64,000 nucleotides of DNA from Zygnema cylindricum. Lineage: Eukaryota; Streptophyta; Zygnematophyceae; Zygnematales; Zygnemataceae. The notes beneath the pieces were generated by a model. It was not told the DNA's origin, made no database searches, and saw nothing but the letters and a program-made list of their open reading frames with translations. A program made the translations under genes and the position numbers. Positions 9,906 through 20,505 of the stretch are shown here, one piece after another; the first letter of the stretch is position 1; every line of letters starts with the position of its first letter. The DNA is taken from positions 1 to 64,000 of the forward strand of contig JBBHKE010003016.1 of NCBI GenBank assembly GCA_037447655.1, written 5' to 3'.

Positions 9906-12437
9906 AGTGAGTACGCTTTTCCGTATCGACGCCACTCACTTTCAAACGCGTCGACACCGTCACCTGACACTTTTGCTGTACAAAAAAACGAGCATTTGCT
10001 GTACAAAATGACATATTTCGTACACTACACTATTTACAATCCTCCAGGATAAGAGAACTTGACACTAATCGAACCGTTCCTAAATTAGCGTAAACAAAAT
10101 AGTGTTATTTATTTTATTTTAGGTTCAAGGGCATTAATTTCGGGACGCCGATATAGTGTTATCAACACTATTACCATTTTTCAGTGTAACAAAATTCCAC
10201 GTGGATAAATAACTTTTTAAAAGCAGTGTTATGAAATTCTCAAATACCTGATGCTCGGTCGCACACGCTGAGGGATTTCCGAAACACATCGACGATCCAT
10301 ACGAGCCATAGCAGATCGAAGAGGCCTAGAAGCTTCCACGCTATAAAGCCACGCATAAACCCTGACAATAAAATGAAGGATGGAAGCGGGAGGGCGGCCC
10401 CTACTCTCGAAAGAACACCACAGGTACGGAGAAACTCGTTCAAAGTTGACTCCCACGCGACCAAATATTTCAGCCGCCGTCGGAATTAGGTTATCCATAC
10501 ATAGCAGTGTGCATAATCACGCCCATTAGCTGATCAGGGTTTAGTCAGATGAAGGTATGAAGCATGAAGGGGACATGCGGATCACAACGATTGGCTGACG
10601 CTTTGAGGACGCTGATTGATTCTCTTACAATATGCTCGGCTTTTCTGGCAGATACATTGATACGCTGATTTGATGCAATTGCAGCCTACATATGGCTGTT
10701 TGCTTTCTTTTCTATCGTAAAATTTCCTTCCAGTGTAAGATAGTGGAACAGCTTTGTAAAAGCAAGCGTTTTTCACTCTCAGCTTAACTCATTTTCAACT
10801 CTGGTCTTTAGTGAGCCAAACCTCCCTTTGAGAGTGGAAGGAATCCACTGTTGTATATTGGTCGGAGTTTTTGCAGGTAAAGTGGCTCAATCAATCCTGA
10901 CTGGAGTTGTTATTTGCACAGGGCGTAATTTTCCTGAATATAAAAACTACAAAGTACATATTCCCAGAGAAACACAACCGATAAATTTAGTGAAGAACAC
11001 TTTTGAGCCGATAACATTGGTTTGCCAAAGTTATTCTGCGACAGTGATGAGCTCGAAAAGACATTGGTTGTTAATATTAACTTCAGAATGTATTTGATCT
11101 TCACTCTATTTGACATTTCTCGGTATCATTCAAAATTGAGACGCTTGGAATTGTGGAACGAGGGACATTATTGCTGCTTCGTGTTGTGAAGGCAAAGAAA
11201 TAAGAGTTGTAAAGGCATTTCATTGGTTCAATGTTATATTCAGGAAAATGAATGATATCATGAAAAGGAAAAACGGTTTTCTTTCAGTATTATGAAATAT
11301 AATCCAAGCCTTTCCTTGCTTCAAAATTTCAAGTGACCGGCTATGTAGGCTGTTTCCCTCGACATCGTTTCAATGTCTTGACTTGCAAAAGTTTGGGCAA
11401 CACATTCCAGTGCAGATGAGCACTTTAAAAGTATCTTTACAAAACAGCCTGAGATTGACAAAATGACATTCAATCCAAGTGTAAGCAATTCAGTGTTCTT
11501 ATCTAACACAAGTCTACGATCATAAGACTGTAACAGAAGACAAGAAATGGCGCAATCCAGACTGTAATTTGCACATTCTAGGATAACAGCCACTAGTTGC
11601 CTTTCCATCTTCTCCATAAAAATCATTCGCTGTGACGTGCAGCAGTAACAAAAATGTAAGTTTGCTATGAAAACTATATCGAGATAAAGAACTAATTCTA
11701 CCAATCAAATGTCTCAGATCCCAGAGGAATTTATCAAACATCAACCATTAAAACACATTCAAACTCGCAAAAAGACGCATTGGAATCCAAATAGCACACT
11801 TTATTCCATTGTCAGAGAAAAATGACACATGTATGTACAGTTTAACTTCTTGTATTTGCCTTTTTGAACAAGTACAAAAGAGTTTCACGAAGAGCAAAAC
11901 CTTTATTATTTGTCCATCCACCCATCGGCTTAGGATCACCAGAAAAATCACAAGGTACAACTGTAACATCCGAATCGAAGCGAAATTCAGGATCACTGAT
12001 TTCTCCACTCCCAAAAAAATGACAAAAGCAAGAAATCTTGTATGTGTTTTAGTGAGAGCTTCTATAAACGACTACCCGAAAAACATCTACAAAATGTAAC
12101 CCAGAGCCTCTATATTGTTCCAAAGCGTAACTATACAATTCTTTCAGGAGGAGACAAAAAAAGGAGTAACACAAACAATAAAGTCTCCTCCCTAACAAAA
12201 GAAAATTAAAAGACTGAAAAAGATTGGCGACAGCGCCATATACAAAAATCTCTACCTCCACCATTACCCCAAAGGAAGCCAACTCTACACAACAAAAGAA
12301 AACAAAAGCAAACAAACAAAAAGAAAAAAAAAATGAATCTGGATTTCAATCCTAATATCCTTTGTACGTCAATTCTCTTTGGTTTCTCTGTAAATCTGGT
12401 CTTAGGTTAAGTAAATTTTTTTCCTAAAGGTTTTCTT
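9906..12437. other. unassigned region downstream of the RUP-like gene
   Basis: About 2.5 kb without a recognisable gene. Frames up to 127 codons exist on both strands (for example 11321-11704 minus, 10828-11097 plus) but show no family motif and no biased composition. The part nearest the gene (about 11750-12437) is AT-rich and could hold its 3' UTR. No polyadenylation site could be fixed with confidence. Confidence 0.45.
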
Positions 12438-12629
12438 CTAAACAACCTCCTGTTTCCCCACTATAACTCTCACCAGCCCTTCCGAATTTGCTGCCACCAG
12501 AGTACAATCCTCCGGCTCTTGTCTCCAACAAACTGCACTTACAAATGGCCCTCTCTGATTGGCCCGGGCAGGTGCTTGGCTGCCCGAGGCGGAAAAAGGT
12601 AAAGAAAGAATGTGTTTCCCCGAATCAGC
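12438..12629 (-). pseudogene. in-frame C-terminal continuation of the RUP-like WD40 gene
   Basis: After the TAA at 12630-12632 the same minus-strand frame stays open for 63 codons to a TAG at 12438-12440. It encodes GPFVSAVCW and a TLVAANSEGLVRVIVG block, which is the last beta-propeller strand set shared by RUP and COP1 proteins. The preceding ~28 residues are low complexity. A CTGAT branch-point-like word, a pyrimidine tract and CAG sites lie just before GPFVSAV. The TAA may therefore be removed by a small intron, be a recent nonsense mutation, be read through, or be a sequence error. It is typed as broken because the frame is interrupted as read. Confidence 0.75.
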
Positions 12630-14624
12630 TTATTTTGAATATTCGTAAACTACAACTTCGTTCGTTTCCGATCCACAGGCGACTAATCCTCCCGCACTCG
12701 ATCCTTTCACGGCCAATCCCACAAAATTTCTCACATTATGATGCTCCTTGAGAATCGCCACTGGCTTGTTATGGTCCTCTCCTCCTCCTCCTCCTCCTCC
12801 TCTTCCTTCAGGTGTCATATTCCCATTTGTATCACCCTTCCCTCCTCCTCCTCCTCCTCCTCCTCCTCCTCCTCCTCCCACTACTGCCGAGGGCACCGGA
12901 TGTCTCCCTCCAGTCGCCGGTCCTTTTCTCACATCGCTCACCGGTCTTCTCATCGAAGACATCACGTCCCACAACTGTATCGTACTATCAATGGATGCGG
13001 AAACCAACAAAGAAGGTCCCATAAATCGAACATAACTGGCTGTCCTGGAATGTCCAAAATAACTCTCAATGGGTTCGCTCATTTGGCGCAAATCGTAAAG
13101 ATGAACTCCTCCTCTCTCGGCACTCGCTATTGCTAACAAATGATCCGCAGCGGGATTAAACTCGGCACAACAAACCGCTCTAGCAGATGGAGTTTTCAAA
13201 ACTGCCGCACTCCGTTCCATGTTCGCTCCCCAAAGTCGTACCGTTCCGTCGTCCGAAGCTGAAGCACACATGTTTGTCCGTTGAGCGTAGTCAATGCTCC
13301 AAACTCTCTGCCCCGAGTGCTCATCTCTTTCACAAACTGTCAATCCTTTCTCCAAATCCCATTCTGCGACAACTCCGTCGTAGTCTCCGCAGGCGATTCG
13401 AGAGGATCCTCCGGGAACCCATTTTACACTGCTTAGTTTTGCCGGGGTACAAATAGTCGCTTGAGCCGCGGCTTCTCTCTCTATCAAAGGTGTCCCCGGC
13501 CGTCCTATGGAACTGAGATTATCCATTTTCCGTTTTCTCGAAGCCTGTTTCCTCTCATTCCGTCTCCGTTCAATAAGCTCGTCATCTTCCTCGTCCAACC
13601 AATCCTCCTCATCGCTGCGATCCAGGTCTCTCTCTTCCTCTCCGCCTCCCACCTCTCTTTCCCCGTCCAGCATCCTACTTCCCCACTTCCTCCTTTCCCT
13701 CCTCTCTCTCTCCAACCTCAGCTCCGCCGACCAATCCAAAACTGCCGCCATGGAGTAGATCCGAACCTTCCTCGCAATTCCCCCCGTGGCGAAAAACTCT
13801 CCCGCTAGATCGAAATCTACGGTCCCGATCACATCTGACGATCCACAGTAACTGTCACCTGATCCCAAAGAAGCTTCCACCTCAAATCTCCACTCCCATC
13901 TCCCACTCTCCTCCCTCTCCGACGCCCCAATCCCCAACCCCTTCAACCCATTTTCTCCAGCCGCCACCGCCGCCTCCATGGCTCTCCAAGAATCTGTCTT
14001 CCACCCCCATTCCTCTGCTTCTCCCCCTTCCGAATCCTCTACCTCTCGCGCTTCCGAGCCTGCCTGCCCTCCCTCCTCCCCCTCCACGTCACTGTCCGAA
14101 TCCGAGGCCTTTGGGAACAAGTCTCTCTCTGCCCTCTCTCCCCCCTGACTCATCTTCCCCTGTCTCTCCTCCTTACCTGTGACACCTGTCAAAATCTTAT
14201 CCACGCTATTTTCCACCGGGTGCACTTTTCCCCCTTTCATCCATTTTCCCCATCCCCCCCACACCCACTGTTCCCGGACCTCGCCCGGGCCTCCCCACGT
14301 GACGTCACTGGCCTGGCATCCGCGGCCGCTCCCTCCCTCCCCTTTCCCCGGACGGATGCAGACCGTACAGCTGCACATTCCGTACGATTCCGTACCACAC
14401 GCCAGCATGGCAGGAGGCGATCCGATGGCGAATGCGGCTCCAGGTGACAGTATGACGTCAGCATCCATGGAGGCTTCGGGCTCGTCCGAGGGAAGGCAGG
14501 GCACGGATTGGTCTTCAGGACACGTGGCGACATTCATGTGCATCCATTCTGCGGCCATGAGGGTCTTGGAGGTGTTGACACGTGGCACCACCTGCGGTGG
14601 ACGAGATTCCGAGGCAAGCTGCAT
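12630..14624 (-). CDS. RUP: RUP-type WD40 repeat protein (repressor of UV-B photomorphogenesis family)
   Basis: 664 codons. Residues 1-240 are a long, low-complexity, acidic extension. The WD40 propeller begins at about 243 (WEWRFEVEAS), followed by DVIGTVDFD, FFATGGIARKVRIYS, CTPAKLSSVKW (about 392), GDYDGVVAEWDLEK, DEHSGQRVWSIDYA, ASDDGTVRLW, AVCCAEFNP, GHSRTASYVRF, SIDSTIQLWD and RNFVGLAV...ACGSETNEVVVYEYSK. The ATGGIARK...CTPAKLSS signature favours RUP over COP1 or SPA, and there is no RING or kinase domain. An Arg/Glu-rich insert (about 300-390) and two poly-Gly runs (about 583-596, 608-615) interrupt loops between blades. Known role: RUP proteins bind the UVR8 photoreceptor, promote its re-dimerisation and dampen UV-B signalling. 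The start is uncertain; Met 23, 29 or 53 are alternatives. The last blade lies beyond the stop in the same frame. Confidence 0.85.
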   Translation of the reverse strand: MQLASESRPPQVVPRVNTSKTLMAAEWMHMNVATCPEDQSVPCLPSDEPEASMDADVILSPGAAFAIGSPPAMLACGTESYGMCSCTVCIRPGKGEGGSGRGCQASDVTWGGPGEVREQWVWGGWGKWMKGGKVHPVENSVDKILTGVTGKEERQGKMSQGGERAERDLFPKASDSDSDVEGEEGGQAGSEAREVEDSEGGEAEEWGWKTDSWRAMEAAVAAGENGLKGLGIGASEREESGRWEWRFEVEASLGSGDSYCGSSDVIGTVDFDLAGEFFATGGIARKVRIYSMAAVLDWSAELRLERERRERRKWGSRMLDGEREVGGGEEERDLDRSDEEDWLDEEDDELIERRRNERKQASRKRKMDNLSSIGRPGTPLIEREAAAQATICTPAKLSSVKWVPGGSSRIACGDYDGVVAEWDLEKGLTVCERDEHSGQRVWSIDYAQRTNMCASASDDGTVRLWGANMERSAAVLKTPSARAVCCAEFNPAADHLLAIASAERGGVHLYDLRQMSEPIESYFGHSRTASYVRFMGPSLLVSASIDSTIQLWDVMSSMRRPVSDVRKGPATGGRHPVPSAVVGGGGGGGGGGGGGKGDTNGNMTPEGRGGGGGGGEDHNKPVAILKEHHNVRNFVGLAVKGSSAGGLVACGSETNEVVVYEYSK
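12778..12878. repeat. CTC/CCT trinucleotide microsatellites inside the WD40 gene
   Basis: Two (CCT)n tracts (about 12778-12801 and 12841-12878). On the minus strand they encode uninterrupted glycine runs inside a propeller loop, between the IQLWD and RNFVGL strands. Such repeats vary in length by slippage but stay in frame. Confidence 0.95.
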
Positions 14625-14652
14625 TCAGAGGCGTCCAAAAAGGAGCCACGTG
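14296..14652. promoter_or_regulatory. cluster of CACGTG (G-box) words around the RUP start
   Basis: CACGTG occurs at 14296-14301 (followed by ACGTCA), 14521-14526, 14579-14584 and 14647-14652. The two central copies are extended as ACACGTGGC. G-boxes are bound by bZIP factors such as HY5, which is known to induce RUP genes in the UV-B feedback loop. Three of the four lie within 132 bp spanning the assigned ATG. Whether they are used, and whether they are upstream of the true start, is inference. Confidence 0.5.
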
Positions 14653-14695
14653 TCAGCATGTGGGATTGTTACTGTTCACCTACTTTTCTTCCTTC

Positions 14696-14700
<5 letters not shown>

Positions 14701-14782
<82 letters not shown>
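14701..14782. repeat. (CT)41 microsatellite upstream of the RUP-like gene
   Basis: 82 bp of uninterrupted CT dinucleotides, reading (GA)41 in the sense of the gene and starting about 77 bp upstream of its ATG. GA-rich leaders are common in plant 5' UTRs and can bind GAGA/BPC proteins. That function is inference. Confidence 0.97.
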
Positions 14783-14786
<4 letters not shown>

Positions 14787-15165
14787 CTTTTCGTAGCCTT
14801 GGTTAAAACTCTCCCTCTCTCCCTCTCTCCCTCTCTCCCCCGGTCTCTCTGATCTACCAGCGCCTGCCAGCACTCACCAGAGTATGTTCCCAGCGAGCTA
14901 CGCTTGTCACGGCCATGGCGGCAGGGATACGCTAGTCCGCGCCTCTCTCTCTCTCTCTCTCTTCCTCTCGCTGTGTCCGTCTTCCGCGTTCTCTCCTTTC
15001 TTCCTCTCTCTCCTCTCTCTTCCTCTCTCCTCTCTCTTCCTCTCTCTTCCTCTCTCCTCTCTCTTCCTCTCTCCTCTCTCTTCCTCTCTCTCTTCCTCTC
15101 TCTCCTCTCTTCCTCTCTCTTCCTCTCTCTTCCTCTCTCTTCCTCTCTTCCTCTCTCCTCTCTTC

Positions 15166-15198
<33 letters not shown>

Positions 15199-15210
15199 GC
15201 TCTCTTCCGG
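14783..15210. repeat. pyrimidine-rich tract of TCTCTTCC-type units
   Basis: Imperfect repeats of CTCTCTTCC and CTCTCTCC, densest at 14943-15205, purine-rich in the sense of the gene. The Arg/Glu or Ser/Leu reading frames across it are products of low complexity, not genes. Confidence 0.9.
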
Positions 15211-16160
15211 CTGTACGGGAGAAGTGTACGAGGTAGGAGAGTTGCGATTCCAGCGCGGATTGTCCCTCTCTCGCAAAGACGCGTGGCTCGGTCGTCCTTC
15301 CCTCCTCGAGATTTCCGCTAGGGCAAAGTGGCGCGAAAAGTTGCGTAAATTTTGGCGTCAGCGGGCGTTTCGCGAGTGCCACGCGGCCGCGCGACGTGGC
15401 CCGACCAAAAACCGCACAAGGCGCCCGGCGGCGCGGATCGGATTCTAGAGGGGGATTCTACAATGGGAGGTACGAAGAATTTAATGCGTTCACACTGGAG
15501 GGTACAAAGGGTAAGTAGATTTTTGTGACGTCGAATCGGACGGGTGGAACGTCTATGGTCGAGAGGATTTACACGAATCTAGAGGGAGGGCCGAAGGACG
15601 GCAGGACGAGCTTTTTGGCTCGCGGCTTGGAATTGGCCGCGAGGGCGTGGGAAATATCGGAGATTTTTGAATAGGGGACGAGTTGTGGAAATATTGGGGG
15701 CCACGAGGCTTGGGGATTGGAGGTACGGATTTTGTGGTATGAGGTGGCAGGATTTTAGTTGAGAGCTGATGTGGAAGAATCTTTAGTTGAAGACCGGGAG
15801 GGAAAGACGAAAAGGACAAATAATAACAAATATCTGTTTCTTTTGTGAAATGTTTTTGTCTGCCCGAGAATAGCAAAGTGCGTAGTCAACGGTATGACGT
15901 CGGTGATACGTGGGATTTGGTAGCTTGTTTAGGAGAGTCACGGGAAAAGTGTGTCCGGTTTTTTAGCGGTGGAGGTCTCTTTCTTGCATGCGCGTGAAGA
16001 GGTTTGCCGCATCTGATTAGTTGAGCCTCATATTTTGCCGAAGCATTTCGAGTAAACGTACCGGTACAGCCCAAACCGTCGTCAACTTTTCCCCTCAGGA
16101 AAAAGTTGTCAGGAGGAAGTTGAGGCACAGCACACCCTGTTCGGCGCAGACGTTTACCAC
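15211..16160. other. unassigned, GC-richer upstream region
   Basis: No gene recognised. 15211-15450 is GC-rich (GCGCGACGTGG, CGCCCGGCGGCGCGG) and may belong to the promoter or 5' region of the WD40 gene. The remainder shows only short frames on both strands without motifs. Confidence 0.4.
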
Positions 16161-16162
16161 TA

Positions 16163-16650
16163 CACCGTGAATCGCTATTAGCGTAATGAAATAGATAGCG
16201 TAATGAAACAATTAGCGTTATTTACGCTAATTGGGAATGTCGTTTTTTTTCGAAATAAATTTTATTCTAATTTTTCGTACATTCTAATTTGTAAACTGCC
16301 ACACTACGATATGTGCATGTACGAAATTGTTCAAATCGTACGCCGTCGCGTTTTTTGACATCCGTGAATGCCGGAAAATATTTACGCAATTGCGTGTTAG
16401 CGCGACTACTGGACAGCGTGAATATCTTTTCTGTACTTTTCTACTTGAAAAAGTACAAAAAAGTACGTCTCTGACATACCGTACATCACACTATTTATAA
16501 TGGCACTTTATTGGAGTCATGAATCCTATTTAATGGGCTACCTCAAATAACGTGTAGAAACATTTAGAATGTTTAATTCTATTTGAGAATTTGCCTAAAA
16601 AAACAGGGTACCTCAATTAGCGTCCAACACGCTAATAGCGATTCACGGTG
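16163..16650. mobile_element. MITE, CACCG...CGGTG family (copy 3)
   Basis: 488 bp with TIRs starting CACCGTGAATCGCTATTAGC and TA at 16161-16162 and 16651-16652. The interior shares the CTTGAAAAAGTAC ... ACCGTAC ... CACACTATTTA block with the copy at 22471-23009, so these are one family. Confidence 0.88.
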
Positions 16651-16652
16651 TA

Positions 16653-17733
16653 TTACTTCTATTACTGCTATTACCAGATGATGAACATGATGTTGATGCA
16701 AATGTCTTTGAAGTTGGCGTACTATTACTGACGTACTGTTGACTCTCCTCGAACTCTTCAACGCTCATCCCAACCTCCGCCCTTCTTGTTCCAACATCTG
16801 CGAATCCATTTCTCTTTGAATGGCATAGCTTCAACAATAGCAATAGCCGAAATTGCTTCAACTTTCTTAAGATCAACAGGAACGACAGGAGGATTCCCAT
16901 TGGTAGCTGCCCTAGCTGCATTCGATTTTGCAAGACCCAAATTAACCATCCGCGACTGTACACATGAAAGATGATGGCTATTAGACATTAGGATGTCTCA
17001 AGAATTTAATAAATAAAAATTTATAATAAAAATAATAGAAAAAGAAAGTTCATGGAAAAAAAGAGGCTTGCGAACACATGAAAAAAAAAATACATGAAGC
17101 AGCACGACGATGATACTACCATGCAAAATACATGTATTCGTTACGTCTTCTTAGCTTTCCCCATTCAAAATGAATATGGACATCACTTTCAGCCACAAAT
17201 GTTGCGGCCCCTTTCCTTGGCCCAAATTTTCCAAAAGCTTCAGTTTGGCCTGTACTTGTGTCAAATCCATTTGACGACAAATCGTGATCGTCCATCATGG
17301 CAAATCTTTTACATCAAATGTATGTATATGTAATAATATGAGAAATTTTATCACAACTTGGACGATTATACTGTCTCACTTAAAATCTTATGAAAACTCC
17401 AGGTTTCAAAGAAATCAACTATTAGACTTTGAAGCACACTAACTAAGTGACATTCAGATAGTGATTTCCCTACTGTCAAATAAACATCGAACCTTTAAGA
17501 TAATTCATTTATGTAAAATTCTTTCATGACAACAAAATTATGTTTTAAAAAGAAATGTAAATACAAAAATGTAAAATAATCTGATAATTATTCTTCTTCC
17601 TACAAGACAATTATATACTTTATAAACTAACACATTTTTTCCTCGAATATATCAAACTGCTCTAAACCAGATTAAAAACACGATTGAATTCAATTTTTGT
17701 TTGGATTTTCCTACTAAGTTTGAATTCCTACAG
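16653..17733. other. unassigned stretch with weak minus-strand frames
   Basis: Minus-strand frames at 16643-16988 and 17116-17298, separated by AT-rich, intron-like sequence, encode a Ser/Thr-rich segment and a HHLSCV block that faintly recall the N-terminal part of DUF659 hAT transposases. No zinc-finger cysteine pair could be found, so I do not assign a gene. 17300-17730 is AT-rich and featureless. Confidence 0.35.
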
Positions 17734-18469
17734 TACATCGCGAATCGTAATTAGAGTAAATAACGCTAATTCGGTCGCCCTAAATTTTGACTCTATCACC
17801 TTAAGTAGAGTAAATGATTAAAATTTATTCATTATACTATTTAAGGTAAGGTTTAATTAGTGTAAAAAATATAATATAAGATCTTTTTAAATAGTATAGA
17901 GAACGGACGACGTCTAATCGTGCAGAATTATACTTTTATAAGTAAGAAGGTACAAATAATGATTTAATAGAATCGCGCTCGCACGTGAAATCGCACTAAA
18001 CAAAAATCAATCACATCGAAAAAAAAATGTTCGCATAACTCTCATCCGTCGATAGCATTGTCGTCAGTGAGAACATTAACTGACATTCAACGCGACAAAT
18101 AGTCCTAACGTCATAATGACGTCAAAACTATACAGACTGACAGATTTTGTGCGTCTACGTAATTTAGTGTTTATAATTTCAGCGCGGATAATTATTGACG
18201 ACATAACCTAATATCATAAAAGTCCAATTCGTACGGATTTTGACTTTTTTTCCGCTAGTTTCGTAAATTTCGTAAAATTCGTACGTCTCAAATTGTACGG
18301 AAAATTGTACGGACATTTAAAAAAAAAAAGACGTTGCTTCATTTTTTGCTCGCGAATTTTCCTCCACTCTTTCATAAAGAAGCCGCCATTGGAGACGCCA
18401 TAAATTCCTCCAGTACAAGGTGTTCAGTCGAAAAAAACAAATATATTTTATAGGCATAACAAGAAAGAA

Positions 18470-20056
18470 GTGGATGCAGCATGGGCAAAGGCTTTATTTG
18501 CCAATGGCTTCTCGTTTAGACTATTAGAAGACCAATATTTTAAGGCAGCGATGAAGAAAATCGGGGAGATAGGGCCGTCTTACAAGTTACCTCACCGAAA
18601 TACCATAAGAAATCGACTTCAGTCTGAGACGAAAGCAACGGTCACTGACGATTTGGCAAGCTACCTGGAGACCATGAAAATTATCGGTGCCTCCATCACA
18701 TCAGACGGTTGGACAGTCGTTGATGACACGCCTCTTTTGAACATTCTCGCAGTCACCCCCAAATGAGATATGTTTCTCATGGCTGAAGACACTAGAGGGC
18801 AAACCAAGGAGTTTGAATACATTTGTCAAGTGTTAGAGAAAGCAGTTATTGCGGTAGGGGTGGAGCATGTGGTGAAAGTTGTGACAGATTTTGCTCTTGT
18901 GAACAAGGCCGCCGCCTCGTTGCTCATGGGAAAGTATCCTTCCATCATATGGACGCAATGTTCTACCCACGTATTGGACCTAATGTTAGAGGATTAGGGT
19001 AAGTTGTCATTTTTTTCAACACCTGTCCGAGAAGCAAATGAGGTGTTGAAATTTATTACGAATCATCATATGACTACAACTTTGTTCAACAAAATTTCAA
19101 AACTTAGGCTTTTGAAACCTGGAGAGACTAGGTTTGCAACAAATTTTATCATGCTACAGAGGTTTTTACAGGTGAATGATAGCTTGGAGACCTTTATGTT
19201 TCACGATGCTTACAAGCACTAGTTAAGCAAGTCTACATACAAGTCAGAGGGTGCTAAGATTAAATGCCTCATCTTGAACCCGGAGTTTTAGACGAGAGTG
19301 ACTGAGGCTGTGACAGTTTCAGAACCTGTGGTGCGGATGATGAGAGAGTGCGACAAAGGGAGCCCAAATGTGGAGAACGTTTATCATGGTTTTTACAACG
19401 TCGGTGAGTTCTTGGTGAAGTTATCGAGCAACGGAGGAGCGCGAAATTATGAAGGTCTGCAAATTTTGGAGGAGGTGAAGGTGTCTTCATCGCCACATGG
19501 GAGATGGCACACAACCCCCATATATGTTGTCGGCTTTGTACTCGATCTTGAGTACCAAAGTGATGACTATGGTCAACTTTGAAATGTGAAAGTAATGGAA
19601 GGTTTTCAAATACTGCTTGATAAGATGTTACCAAATTTGGAGGACCAGGCTGCTCCCTACAATGAGTTGTCTAAGTATAAAGGTTATGAGGGCATATTTG
19701 GGAGGGAGGTGACAAAGACGTGTGCTAAGCAAATGCCAGGCTGGAAGTGGTGGCAGCAGTTTGGGGCTGTCACCCCTATCTTACAGAAAGTAGCAATTAA
19801 GATCCTTGCCCAGTGCACAGTTTCCAGCTCATGTGAGAGGAATTGGTCAAGCTACGACCACATTCACTCTAAGAAAATGAGCAGATTGACATCTAAAAGA
19901 GCTAATGATTTGGTTTGGGTCTTTAGCAATCTCATATTATTAGAAAGCACCAGGGATGTTAGTTACGAAGAGGAAATGGTAGCATGGGAGGAAGAGGAAG
20001 GGGAGGTAGGAGAAAAAGAGTTTGATGAAGACATGTTTGACATAGATTTAGAGTAA
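18470..20056 (+). pseudogene. hAT (DUF659) transposase pseudogene
   Basis: One plus-strand frame reads from a probable splice acceptor (TTTTATAG at about 18450) to the TAA at 20056. It carries VDAAWAKALFANGFSF, GPSYKLPHRNTIRNRLQ, ITSDGWT, CSTHVLDLMLED, KPGETRFATNF and the C-terminal dimerisation block SSCERNWSSYDHIHSKK...RLTSKRANDLVWVFSNL. Five stops lie in this same frame: TGA 18764, TAG 18995, TAG 19220, TAG 19289 and TGA 19580. No frameshift is needed. At least the stop after NPEF and the one after YKH sit where the family usually has Trp, consistent with TGG-to-TAG changes. The N-terminal BED finger is not visible. The product would be a cut-and-paste transposase, now inactive. Confidence 0.9.
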
Positions 20057-20249
20057 AGAGGGATAGGGGTGATATATACATATTCACGGCCTGCAATGAG
20101 TTGACATATTTTTAATATGAAAATTATACTATATCCACCAGGTTAATACAAAGTTTGTTCTTTTTTTTGTTTCAATGTGAACTTTGTCTTTTTTGATCGT
20201 GGACATGTTTTTTTTTATTTTGGACATTTTTTAACAAAGACATGTTGTA

Positions 20250-20505
20250 CCAACGACGAGGCAGTCTGGTCGCTGGTTTAGCAACTAGGCATTCTGGTCG
20301 CTGCAGGCAGTCAGACTGCCTAATTGCTATGCCTGGTTGCTAAACCAGGCAGTCTAGTTGCTGGTTCAGGGACGAGGCAGTCTGGTCGTTGGTACAGTGA
20401 CGACAGTCTGGTCGCTAGTTCAACGACGAGGCAGTCTGGTCGTTGGTACATTGATGCTCGCTGGTTCGGCGACGAGGCTGCCTCGCCGCTAGTTCGTCGC
20501 ACTTT
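20250..20505. repeat. minisatellite of GAGGCAGTCTGGTCG units
   Basis: About eight imperfect units of ~28-33 bp built on GACGAGGCAGTCTGGTCGYT plus GGTTCA/GGTACA spacers, with one inverted stretch (CAGTCAGACTGCCTAATTGC). It lies just downstream of the dead transposase and inside the TIR-bounded region. Confidence 0.85.

Noticed and set aside
10828-11704. Frames of 89 and 127 codons downstream of the WD40 gene
   Set aside because: No recognisable domain, no codon or composition signal; length is compatible with chance.
12738-13808. Plus-strand Ser- and Pro-rich reading frames opposite the WD40 gene
   Set aside because: They are antisense shadows of CCT repeats and of the conserved minus-strand frame, with no family motifs.
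14669-15382. Long Arg/Glu-repeat and Ser/Leu-repeat reading frames
   Set aside because: Pure products of the CT/GA microsatellite and pyrimidine tract.
16643-17298. Minus-strand frames as an N-terminal hAT transposase fragment
   Set aside because: Only a weak HHLSCV resemblance and a Ser-rich linker. No zinc-finger cysteines or catalytic region seen.
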